NCBI GenBank assembly: GCA_013368325.1
Contig: JAACJK010000163.1
Location: 1,240,001-1,304,000, forward strand
Origin: Ephemerocybe angulata
Taxonomy: Eukaryota; Basidiomycota; Agaricomycetes; Agaricales; Psathyrellaceae
DNA: 64,000 nt
Reading direction: 5' to 3'
Below, piece by piece: positions 21,684-32,800 of the stretch. Each line of letters opens with the position of its first letter. The first letter of the stretch is position 1. Below the pieces are notes generated by a model. It was not told the DNA's origin. It saw only the letters and a list, made by a program, of their open reading frames with translations, and ran no database searches. The position numbers and the translations under genes are program-made.

Positions 21684-23245
21684 ATGGAGACGATACGACA
21701 ATTTGGCGACATGATTAGGAAACGTCGGTGAGTTCATTCCCTGCCGTGCACTATGTACACCTAACTTAACTAAATCTGTCCTCTAGTGGCAATACCATTG
21801 ACGCCGCTGAGAAAGTGCACCGCGACAAGAAGGTCCTCAGGCGCTCGCGGTCACTGCCCTTCCGTGACTCCACCGAGACAGTATACTCCAGCGACCTGGA
21901 ATGGATATTGTACTACCCCACGATCCCACAGAAACCCAAAGCCCACCCCGAAAACTGCGACTGCGCCTGCTGCGATGGGACTCTGGCCCAATTTCCGGTT
22001 CCCCCGAATAAACGGCCTGTGCCTAGGCGGCCAACCACGCGCCCGGAAGACCTGCTGCCCACTATAGAGGCGTGCGACCCAATTCTCTCCTACGAGCAGT
22101 GCAAGGATCGCCAGGAGAAACGGGACCGGGAAGCAGAGAAGTTGCGCCTGGAGAAAGCGCGAGAGGAGGCGGAGCTGCTGAAGGCGTATGAACGAGCAGC
22201 GGAGGAGCAACTCGCCCTCCTCGAAATTACCCAGACTATTGACTGGTATCGAAAGGAAAGGGATGCTCGCTGGCGGACTGGGGACACTCGCATCATCGAC
22301 GTCACTCGTCGGCAGTACAGGATTCTATGGGACCATTCGCACCTGTTTCGCCGTGGACACCCGCCTCCCGACGGCTTGGACGTTCCACTGACCCCTCTCC
22401 ACCCTGCCTTTCCGCAACAAAGCACGCCGGTGCAGAGCTTCGACGCTAGCCTGGTGCTATCTGCGGACTCTGGTGCGAAGAAACGGCGGGGCATCAATAG
22501 CAAGATATCGTTCACAAAGATCGCTGCTGGCCGACCGATAATGGTCTCTGGTCTCAACCAGCCCGAGGGCGATGAAGTATCGTCTAATAGCTGCGACGAG
22601 CATGGTAATCGCAGCCTCAAGCATCAAGGACGTCGCAATCTGCAGGGCTTCCCTGCTGCATCGACCCTGGGCGGGACTTCGAAGGAGAGAAGACGAGAGA
22701 AAAAATTGAACAGGCCTCTACCTGCTCTACCTGTGGATGAGCCACCCTTTCAATCGTCGTGGGGAGGCTCTTACAAGCCAATCGCGGATGAAACGCGTCA
22801 CCGACGGGGAACTGGCGGCCCCTCTCTAGCAGTGCCCCCCAGCTCATCTACTGGTGCAACGCCTCCTTCCATTCTCAACCGCCGAGGACAACAGCCAAGG
22901 CCAGCACACGTGAGGAGTACCAGTGCTCCCGCTACCCATATATTGGGAGCGGCGATGAGCCAGAGTCTATCTTCACGTCAGAAAGAGAGCTCGTATAAAT
23001 CGTCTCCACTCTCCACCTCGTCTCCCAGTGGCATGCTCCCACTCTCTCCTCGGACCAGGCCGTCTGCCAGTACCCATGCGTATAAAGCGCTTGCCCCTAC
23101 ACCGCTCAGGGCTCCTGCTCCTAGGAAGCGAAACATACAGCTTGAGGAGCCGATCTCGGAAGGCTTACAGAGGCGGAGGCTTGCGTCCAGTGCGAGCGCG
23201 AGGATGCAATCGTGCATCCAAGGGCCATACGCGTCCAGGATATGA
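21684..23245 (+). CDS. coiled-coil, Ser/Pro-rich protein of unknown function
   Basis: Two exons, 21684-21727 and 21787-23245; 500 aa. The N-terminus METIRQFGDMIRKRRGNTIDAAEKVHRDKK is followed by SRSLPFRD, a short Cys patch (NCDCACCDG), then a charged helix of about 50 residues (EQCKDRQEKRDREAEKL and onward) that should form a coiled coil. A compact region (ITQTIDWYRKERDARW and RRQYRILWDHSHLFRRG) follows, then about 300 residues of Ser/Pro-rich, basic, disordered sequence. I do not recognise the family. It is the last host gene before the element array; its stop codon is 115 bp from the array border. Confidence 0.72.
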
Positions 23246-23567
23246 TTGACTGTTGATTTACTCCCCTTATTTAAGAATTGAATGCCTGTATATTAAAGTA
23301 TTTAACATTCATTATGATTCAAATGGAATTGTTATACCCCAAGTTCGCTGAATGTCACATAGTGCGGTTCAGCTTCCAATCACCTGGGTACGATAACATG
23401 CCGGCAAACGCCGAATGAAGGACGAAAGCCGTTTTTGTGAGCGTACCTTTCGTGCTATAGCCCTATAATTTTGTACAGAGCTTTCTGGAACTACTCCGTA
23501 CATTCTGTCCAATTTATGGTGCGATAACCCGATTGTAGACTGGTAGGGAGAGGCCAAGGCAGCGAAA

Positions 23568-23625
23568 CACGATAACATTAGGCGCGGCCGATAACCGGCC
23601 CGGTGTTATTGAACATGTTATCGTG
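23568..23625. promoter_or_regulatory. 58-bp palindrome with CGATAAC motifs, copy 1
   Basis: CACGATAACAT (23568-23578) pairs perfectly with ATGTTATCGTG (23615-23625); nested inside is GGCCG-ATAAC-CGGCC (23586-23600). The core CGATAAC also occurs at 23391-23397, 23522-23528 and 23589-23595. The arrangement resembles a cluster of protein-binding sites or an origin-like cruciform, 217 bp upstream of the start codon. Confidence 0.75.
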
Positions 23626-23841
23626 CTTCACAGCCACCGTCAGGGTTTTGCAAAACGCGCTGACAATGTTCGACGCGTCTCTCCCTACGCGACTGGATTC
23701 GCAATCAAGGACGCGACGGTCCACTAGTTTCAGAGCTTGTCAGCCCACGCAAGACCGCCTGTTCAGCCCAACCGAGCACCAGCCTGAATCGTTCTGCCCT
23801 CCCCATCTCTCTCAATACCCATCATCTGAGTAGCAGCAAGA

Positions 23842-26800
23842 ATGGAGGCAAACGGTTCAGGTGCGCCAGTTCAACGAAAACGAGGACGTCCGAAGGGCTC
23901 AAAGGATGGACCTCGATTGCCAGGTGCACCGCCTAGGGGCAGGCCGAAGAAAACTGCCGTCGCTACTGGAGACAAGCAGGGACCGGGTAAGTGGTGGTTA
24001 TCACTGGGCGCTTCCTTCCCGCTAATACGACCGGCACTTCACAGACTACTCAGCTCACGGTGACTCCGATGACGAGTACGATGTCTCCTTCGGTGTCGAC
24101 CTAACATCAGCGGAAGTGCATGCAGAGCTGAACAGTGTTCCGGCGCTTTCTGGGCTGACCGGAACTGGAAGGGCAGGTAAGCTACTTTCTACATTATTGA
24201 TACAGCTCCTTGTGCTAATGCTTATCTAGCTTCACCTGAGCCACGGCCTGCTACCCCAATTGGACCCTCGAGCTCTCATACGTCCACCACCACAGCCTTG
24301 AGCGAGCGTGAGGCACTCGATGATGCAGTACAGAACACTCAATCACGTACGTTTACCCCTCCGCTCCAGGACTTGTACCATATTGACCGGTCACCACGCA
24401 TTGCGTAGGCGTCTTTTTTTCGACGAGGCTCGGAACTGCGACGTGTGAGGATGCCGACGACGAAGGAGGGGCTGACAGTGACAGTGGAGAAGATGAGGTT
24501 GACGATGCAACCCCCGCCGGAGGAACAGTGACTGATGATGCGAAAGGTGAGTCGTTAATCGTTCTCTGGGCATTCTAATAATCTCATTGCCTATGACAGC
24601 TTGGTTCCGCCAGCCTGCGTATATGTCGGATACTGTCTACGCCTGGTTTGGGGTCTATGTCAAGCCGTTGCTCCGTCGCAAGGCAGGTGTCAAGTTGGCG
24701 CGCCCGGTCACCTTTGAGACTCGCCAGTACGCCCCTGCCTCGATGTGGGTTGAACCTGGTGACCCGATATTCGCTTTATCGCGGCATAAGTTCGATCCCA
24801 CTCGATTCCACCTCCCCCGTGTTTTCCTCTGGCTGCCTCATTTCTTTGCCGACCTTCTGTGCCCGCATTGCAAGAGAGTCGGCACCCTCGAGAAGAACGG
24901 TGCAACTCCTCCCCGCCGCATCATCGACGTTGAGGACAACTACTACATCATCACCTGGCAGTACTTCTGCCGCTCTGGGTGCAAGTCTTACGTCGCTGGA
25001 TGGTCTTCGCGATTGATGGACACTCTTCCACGCTGGCTGCGCCCGAGCTTTCCTGCAATTCTATCCAGCAAAAGCGGGCTTGATCGAAAGGTTGTGTCGC
25101 TTCTCCGTGTTGCCAACCAGCACAAGATGGGTCCCTCGGGTGTGCGATCCCTCCTCTTCGAACAACACACCCACCGTTTCAACCGCCTGTTGCTTCAATA
25201 CCTCGAAGCAGCACTCGAGGTATCCCGCTTGCACGACTCCACCCAATCCGGCATTCGACCGGGACAGCCGACCCTCCACTCCTTCCTCGCTGCTGGCCGA
25301 GTTCCTGACTTTGGTGACTTCGGCGATGTTCAGGGATATGGCGGCTTTGTCCCGAGTGCTAAGTATCTCACGTCCATGATGAACCGCGCCATAGAACTTG
25401 ACGAGAACGCGGCAAACCAACACACCGCTCTTTTAGCGCCCGATCAAATTGCGATTGATGACTCGCACAAGGTACTCACTTTCTTCATCTGCTGTTCATC
25501 TCATTGACATCTGGTTCTAGATTACGAAGCATATTGCGAAGGATGGTGGGGTGCCGGTATTCCGTGCGCTGTGGACTTTGATGGACTCGAGATACATCCG
25601 GGCGCAGGTCTTGACTTTGACGAAGGCTCACGATGAAAGGATGGGGCCTCTGGCGGAGATGAGTAACTCAATGAGGCAGTATGGCTACCAGGAGCCTCCT
25701 ATTGCATTCTCTGATGATCCATTGAAGGTATGACACTCTCAACTTTCATTCTTAAGATTTTGCTGATGCTTTGTGTAGGATAAAGCCATGCTTTTCAAGG
25801 CTTTTCCATCGCTCGCCGAAAATCTCAAGCCGGCTGCTGCTGCGCATGGTCTCGAAGAACTGGTCCTTCCGAGATCGATTCGCACCACGGTTCTCGATAG
25901 CCCTTCCCTTATCGAAGCCACCATGTCCGCCCTCTTAAACCCATTGGACCTTGACCCCGCATCGACTCTCGTTCTGGGGTTTGATGCTGAGTGGAATATC
26001 AGCAAGACTACCGGCGTTTCGATTATTCAGCTGTACGCACAGTCCCAGCCAGAAGATATCTACATTATTCCTGTACGTTTCTGGATTGCGCTTCGCTTGG
26101 ACTGAATTTTGATATACATATTGCATGTATTAGGTACATAGACTCAATGGACGGCTTCCTCCATCCTTGCTGCGGATTCTCGTCTCTCCCAATGTTTATA
26201 AGGTCGGAAGCGCCATCAAAGCAGACTTTACTCGCCTTAAGAAACAGTTCCCCGTACTCGGAAAGCAGAAGTCCTTCAACCTCATCGACCTCAAGGAATA
26301 CTGCATCCGACAGGGGCTGCTTGCACGAAACCGTACAGGGTCGCTTGATGCACTCGTCAAGCAATTAATGAACAAGTACCTCCCGAAGGAAGAGAGCTCG
26401 CGGAAATCGGAGGATTGGGAATGTTCCTCGCTTCCTGAAGAACTCCGGCTCTACGCTGCCCTGGATGTGTACGCAACATTGAAGGTGTACGAAGTTGCGA
26501 GTCAGCACACGGCGCCCGCCCTGATCGACACCAACACGCCTGCAGGAACGCGGGTAACACTTTACACGCAGGACGGTGGCCTTCCTATCGCCCATGGGTC
26601 TATATCTTCAATGCAACCATCATCGTTCCAAAACGTCCGCATTAAAGTGCCATCGAAGCGCCGCATTCTCATCGATGTCGACCATGTCCTGATGCCAACT
26701 GCCTCCGCCACCTTGCATCTACTTCCGCGCGAGAGAAGCGACAAGCACAATGCTGGGACATTCACCATTCGCCAGGTTCAAAGCGCGTGTCCACCACAGG

Positions 26801-29169
26801 AATCCGGCATATTTCAGATGGTAGCTTTAACAGATCATTTGCGTTTCTACAATGAGCCGAGCCCTACGTCTCTAGCAGAAACGACTCCGAGGTCCACAGT
26901 CCAGGCTCCTGAGGCGGCTGCAGCAATCACAACCGGGGGTGCAGACTTGGATGACGAAGGAGAGGATGAGGACGAGCTGGGCAAACTGATGGAGGATTCA
27001 GGTGAATCGGAATACCCGGAATATACAGACATGCTTCAAGCCGCTGCTTCGACATTGGCTGACGAAGACACCAAATCCGGCTCATTGAATGGTGCGCGTG
27101 CTAGTACTTCTATAACCATGGCTTTGTGGCTGATATATTACAGCGGTAGATCCAGATATTGTCCAGCTCGTGGATGATACCATCGCACGTTTGGAAGCAA
27201 TAGTCTCGTCAACACCGACATCCGCCAACGAAGTCTACTCAAAAATCAAGAAGGACATTTTTCACGCCTTTCACAGCTTACCTCTCTCTCGTACACACGG
27301 CGCTTCCGTTCCCTTCCTGCGCACCCTCCGCGATCACATCCTGCGTTGGGATCCTGAGGCCAGAAAACAAGTCGATAAAATCTGTAAAAAGGTTTTTAAC
27401 CTTAGCTTCGAAGCAATGCTCGCACGCAACCCCCGCTGGATTACCAAACGTACACCGCGGTACATCCCTGCCCCGAGTGTCCTAGTCGCTGCAATCGAGC
27501 ATGTGTACAGTGTATTCAGTAATGCAAAGGACGCCAAAACGGGTGAGGCTCTGTTCACGCCAGCTGTGTGGGAGAAGGCCAATTCGCTGCTGGAGCTTGC
27601 GCGGCTGGGGTACTTCTCCGATCTTGATGACGTCCCAATGTACGAGAAAGCCGGGTTTGACAATCATGGCCTTCAGCTGTGGAAATGCCTTCGCGGAACG
27701 AATAACGTCGAAGGTGGGCCACACGGGGATATATATCGCAAGTTTGGGGCGTTGAATGGTGAGTACAGCCGCTCTTATGAAGTGGACGGTAGCGCTTACT
27801 CTCCATTCTTGAAATAGCAGGCCCTCGATTCACTGGAAACTGTCTAACCGACCACCGGACATGGTACAACTTGCAGGTGCGCCGTCCCGTTGCTTGATAT
27901 CGCGAGTTGCAATTGATCTTATGGTCCCGCAGGCCTGGGCGACACATTTATTCAACCTCGACTATGATTATCACCACGACCTTCAGATGATTAATCGGAC
28001 ATCTTTTCTTCTAATGTATCTGTCGGACATGACTGGGGGCACCAAGTCGTACCGCGATTGGATTTGCGGTGATCTCTACGAGGGAACGAAGGAAAAGTTT
28101 GGTGTATGTCCATTTCCAGGTAAGTGTCCTCACAGCTCATGCACAAGCTCCTTCTCATAAATTGACGGTGTCCTCTCTACTAGAGTCGCTTCGAATTCGC
28201 TACAAAATGGAGCCCTACAGTAATGAAGCACGCACCAAATTCAATAAGCTAAATGCCAACAACGACTGGCTTCGCAAACGTGAAAACCTCGCTCTCCCTG
28301 TCCTTCCCCCCACCACGTTAGCAGCGCATAAACACTTCTTCGACCTTGTTCGGACTGTAACCGGAGAGGTAGCGGCCGACGGAAAGAAAAAAGTCGACTT
28401 CACTGCCATAACCCAGAAGTGGAATGCAACTGCAGACGGCATCGAGAGAATGTATGTCACGCCGGAGGTTATGGAAGCGTACTCAAAGTCATGGGATAAA
28501 TCGAACAATATCCGGGCGTCACAAGAGCTGATATACGAAGCTATGGCGACAACCAAGCAGACCGCGCGCATCTTTGCAGCCGAGGACCAGCCTTTCCCTA
28601 CGCGCCTCACAGGCTCGGCCACTCAGACTGAGCCCTCGCGCGGCGTCCGTGACCTCATGGATGGTTCTGCTATCCCGGATACCATCGCCATCAGCATTCC
28701 GCCATCGATTTCACTTCCAGCCATGTTCTCCACCCCTCAGCCTCATATCCAGCCTTCGATTCTCCCATCAGCATCCCAGCCATCGCTCACATCCGGCATG
28801 GCCCCAGTGCCCGGTCCAGGATCCACCTGGATGTCCCACTTCGCGCCGCAGCCAGTATTGCCAGACCCTTGGTCTCCACTCCCAATGACTACGTCGCCTT
28901 CCGTTGCCATATCCACGTCCAATTCAGCCTCGAGTGTCGATTCCCAGTCTCGCGTGCCAGGTTCGCTGAAGCGGCGTCACATTGTCCCAGAAGACAAAAG
29001 AAAGCGGTCAAAACTCAAGTCTTGTCGACGATGTCACACACCAGAGTGCCCCGGAAACAACAACATTGACCGCTGCCCCGTTCCGTGCACGGTTCCATGT
29101 AAGACGTGCCTTCGCACATCTGGCTGCAAAGGTGTGGACAACGGCCGTCGCTGCACGTTCAAGCCCTAA
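23842..29169 (+). CDS. large zinc-ribbon / DEDDy 3'-5' exonuclease protein of the element, copy 1
   Basis: Twelve exons: 23842-23986, 24045-24176, 24230-24346, 24409-24546, 24600-25471, 25521-25727, 25779-26072, 26134-27091, 27144-27758, 27818-27876, 27933-28119, 28184-29169; about 1,569 aa with all phases consistent. Residues 14-37 hold two AT-hooks (RGRPKG, RGRPKK). About 50-177 are acidic and Ser-rich. C265PHC268 with C301RSGC305 forms a zinc-ribbon-like site, in a region resembling what I recall as DUF6729 (not searched). A full DEDDy exonuclease core follows: D606 and E608 (GFDAEW), D666 (VGSAIKADF), Y742 and D746 (YAALD), as in WRN/RNase D-type nucleases. RGTNNVEGGPH (1138-1148) recalls a motif near the end of some eukaryotic transposases. 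Nine Cys lie at 1522-1565. Probably nuclear; proposed mobilisation enzyme. Confidence 0.85.
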
Positions 29170-29312
29170 GCCGGTATAGCTATATTCATTCTGGGATCCA
29201 TTAGCATTATTAGTACACTATACTTGTCCCTATCTTGTATCTACGCACTCATAATTATGTTCTTGTGCTTTCATTGTTCTCTTGTTCTGTCAGGGGAAGA
29301 CCTTTCCAGTTT

Positions 29313-29330
29313 CGGCACCTCTCGGTGCCG
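29313..29330. promoter_or_regulatory. 3'-end hairpin of copy 1
   Basis: CGGCACC-TCTC-GGTGCCG, a perfect 7-bp stem with a 4-nt loop, 57 bp before the 3' end. Its right arm can alternatively pair with GGCACCG at 29376-29382, so two competing structures are possible. Confidence 0.75.
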
Positions 29331-29362
29331 GAATTCTTTTTTCGTCCTCTTTCCCCCTTCGT

Positions 29363-29418
29363 TACCCAGGTGAATGGCACCGAAACCAAGTGCGGTTCAG
29401 CTTCCAATCACCTGGGTA
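29363..29418. other. tail-to-head junction of copies 1 and 2
   Basis: The 3' inverted repeat TACCCAGGTGA (29363-29373) faces the 5' repeat of the next unit (29408-29418) across 34 bp, with a single extra A at 29388 between the units. This is the arrangement expected for joined ends of a circle or concatemer. There is no target-site duplication. Confidence 0.85.
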
Positions 29419-29595
29419 CGATAACATGCCGGCAAACGCCGAATGAAGGACGAAAGCCGTTTTTGTGAGCGTACCTTTCGTGCTATAGCCCTATAATTTT
29501 GTACAGAGCTTTCTGGAACTACTCCGTACATTCTGTCCAATTTATGGTGCGATAACCCGATTGTAGACTGGTAGGGAGAGGCCAAGGCAGCGAAA

Positions 29596-29653
29596 CACGA
29601 TAACATTAGGCGCGGCCGATAACCGGCCCGGTGTTATTGAACATGTTATCGTG
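29596..29653. promoter_or_regulatory. 58-bp palindrome with CGATAAC motifs, copy 2
   Basis: Same structure as in copy 1, offset by 6,028 bp. Confidence 0.75.
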
Positions 29654-29869
29654 CTTCACAGCCACCGTCAGGGTTTTGCAAAACGCGCTGACAATGTTCG
29701 ACGCGTCTCTCCCTACGCGACTGGATTCGCAATCAAGGACGCGACGGTCCACTAGTTTCAGAGCTTGTCAGCCCACGCAAGACCGCCTGTTCAGCCCAAC
29801 CGAGCACCAGCCTGAATCGTTCTGCCCTCCCCATCTCTCTCAATACCCATCATCTGAGTAGCAGCAAGA

Positions 29870-32800
29870 ATGGAGGCAAACGGTTCAGGTGCGCCAGTTC
29901 AACGAAAACGAGGACGTCCGAAGGGCTCAAAGGATGGACCTCGATTGCCAGGTGCACCGCCTAGGGGCAGGCCGAAGAAAACTGCCGTCGCTACTGGAGA
30001 CAAGCAGGGACCGGGTAAGTGGTGGTTATCACTGGGCGCTTCCTTCCCGCTAATACGACCGGCACTTCACAGACTACTCAGCTCACGGTGACTCCGATGA
30101 CGAGTACGATGTCTCCTTCGGTGTCGACCTAACATCAGCGGAAGTGCATGCAGAGCTGAACAGTGTTCCGGCGCTTTCTGGGCTGACCGGAACTGGAAGG
30201 GCAGGTAAGCTACTTTCTACATTATTGATACAGCTCCTTGTGCTAATGCTTATCTAGCTTCACCTGAGCCACGGCCTGCTACCCCAATTGGACCCTCGAG
30301 CTCTCATACGTCCACCACCACAGCCTTGAGCGAGCGTGAGGCACTCGATGATGCAGTACAGAACACTCAATCACGTACGTTTACCCCTCCGCTCCAGGAC
30401 TTGTACCATATTGACCGGTCACCACGCATTGCGTAGGCGTCTTTTTTTCGACGAGGCTCGGAACTGCGACGTGTGAGGATGCCGACGACGAAGGAGGGGC
30501 TGACAGTGACAGTGGAGAAGATGAGGTTGACGATGCAACCCCCGCCGGAGGAACAGTGACTGATGATGCGAAAGGTGAGTCGTTAATCGTTCTCTGGGCA
30601 TTCTAATAATCTCATTGCCTATGACAGCTTGGTTCCGCCAGCCTGCGTATATGTCGGATACTGTCTACGCCTGGTTTGGGGTCTATGTCAAGCCGTTGCT
30701 CCGTCGCAAGGCAGGTGTCAAGTTGGCGCGCCCGGTCACCTTTGAGACTCGCCAGTACGCCCCTGCCTCGATGTGGGTTGAACCTGGTGACCCGATATTC
30801 GCTTTATCGCGGCATAAGTTCGATCCCACTCGATTCCACCTCCCCCGTGTTTTCCTCTGGCTGCCTCATTTCTTTGCCGACCTTCTGTGCCCGCATTGCA
30901 AGAGAGTCGGCACCCTCGAGAAGAACGGTGCAACTCCTCCCCGCCGCATCATCGACGTTGAGGACAACTACTACATCATCACCTGGCAGTACTTCTGCCG
31001 CTCTGGGTGCAAGTCTTACGTCGCTGGATGGTCTTCGCGATTGATGGACACTCTTCCACGCTGGCTGCGCCCGAGCTTTCCTGCAATTCTATCCAGCAAA
31101 AGCGGGCTTGATCGAAAGGTTGTGTCGCTTCTCCGTGTTGCCAACCAGCACAAGATGGGTCCCTCGGGTGTGCGATCCCTCCTCTTCGAACAACACACCC
31201 ACCGTTTCAACCGCCTGTTGCTTCAATACCTCGAAGCAGCACTCGAGGTATCCCGCTTGCACGACTCCACCCAATCCGGCATTCGACCGGGACAGCCGAC
31301 CCTCCACTCCTTCCTCGCTGCTGGCCGAGTTCCTGACTTTGGTGACTTCGGCGATGTTCAGGGATATGGCGGCTTTGTCCCGAGTGCTAAGTATCTCACG
31401 TCCATGATGAACCGCGCCATAGAACTTGACGAGAACGCGGCAAACCAACACACCGCTCTTTTAGCGCCCGATCAAATTGCGATTGATGACTCGCACAAGG
31501 TACTCACTTTCTTCATCTGCTGTTCATCTCATTGACATCTGGTTCTAGATTACGAAGCATATTGCGAAGGATGGTGGGGTGCCGGTATTCCGTGCGCTGT
31601 GGACTTTGATGGACTCGAGATACATCCGGGCGCAGGTCTTGACTTTGACGAAGGCTCACGATGAAAGGATGGGGCCTCTGGCGGAGATGAGTAACTCAAT
31701 GAGGCAGTATGGCTACCAGGAGCCTCCTATTGCATTCTCTGATGATCCATTGAAGGTATGACACTCTCAACTTTCATTCTTAAGATTTTGCTGATGCTTT
31801 GTGTAGGATAAAGCCATGCTTTTCAAGGCTTTTCCATCGCTCGCCGAAAATCTCAAGCCGGCTGCTGCTGCGCATGGTCTCGAAGAACTGGTCCTTCCGA
31901 GATCGATTCGCACCACGGTTCTCGATAGCCCTTCCCTTATCGAAGCCACCATGTCCGCCCTCTTAAACCCATTGGACCTTGACCCCGCATCGACTCTCGT
32001 TCTGGGGTTTGATGCTGAGTGGAATATCAGCAAGACTACCGGCGTTTCGATTATTCAGCTGTACGCACAGTCCCAGCCAGAAGATATCTACATTATTCCT
32101 GTACGTTTCTGGATTGCGCTTCGCTTGGACTGAATTTTGATATACATATTGCATGTATTAGGTACATAGACTCAATGGACGGCTTCCTCCATCCTTGCTG
32201 CGGATTCTCGTCTCTCCCAATGTTTATAAGGTCGGAAGCGCCATCAAAGCAGACTTTACTCGCCTTAAGAAACAGTTCCCCGTACTCGGAAAGCAGAAGT
32301 CCTTCAACCTCATCGACCTCAAGGAATACTGCATCCGACAGGGGCTGCTTGCACGAAACCGTACAGGGTCGCTTGATGCACTCGTCAAGCAATTAATGAA
32401 CAAGTACCTCCCGAAGGAAGAGAGCTCGCGGAAATCGGAGGATTGGGAATGTTCCTCGCTTCCTGAAGAACTCCGGCTCTACGCTGCCCTGGATGTGTAC
32501 GCAACATTGAAGGTGTACGAAGTTGCGAGTCAGCACACGGCGCCCGCCCTGATCGACACCAACACGCCTGCAGGAACGCGGGTAACACTTTACACGCAGG
32601 ACGGTGGCCTTCCTATCGCCCATGGGTCTATATCTTCAATGCAACCATCATCGTTCCAAAACGTCCGCATTAAAGTGCCATCGAAGCGCCGCATTCTCAT
32701 CGATGTCGACCATGTCCTGATGCCAACTGCCTCCGCCACCTTGCATCTACTTCCGCGCGAGAGAAGCGACAAGCACAATGCTGGGACATTCACCATTCGC

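Larger units (their letters stand above)
23361..29387 (+). mobile_element. DEDDy-exonuclease element, copy 1
   Basis: Ends were defined by comparing flanks of all copies: the 5' end begins AGTGCGGTTCAG and the 3' end finishes GGCACCGAAACC. An 11-bp inverted repeat TCACCTGGGTA / TACCCAGGTGA lies at 23380-23390 and 29363-29373, 19 and 14 bp inside the ends. The 5' 481 bp are non-coding with a palindrome and CGATAAC motifs. One 12-exon gene fills the middle, and the 3' 218 bp contain a hairpin. There are no long terminal repeats and no other gene. The element has no family I can name. Confidence 0.92.

Noticed and set aside
23369..23578. 69-codon minus-strand frame at the start of each element copy
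   Set aside because: It overlaps the palindrome and CGATAAC motifs, has no family content and is short enough to be chance.
28215..28622. 135-codon minus-strand frame opposite the last exon of the element gene (and its copies)
   Set aside because: A shadow of the coding strand; it repeats only because the whole element repeats.
23361..29387. Helitron, because of the 3' hairpin and lack of clear target duplication
   Set aside because: No Rep or helicase domain, the 5' end is AGTGCGG rather than TC, the 3' end is GAAACC rather than CTRR, and inverted subterminal repeats are present.
23361..29417. LTR retrotransposon, because similar sequences flank each gene copy
   Set aside because: The apparent terminal repeats come only from the head-to-tail arrangement. 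A unit has no direct terminal repeats, and no reverse transcriptase, integrase or protease is encoded.
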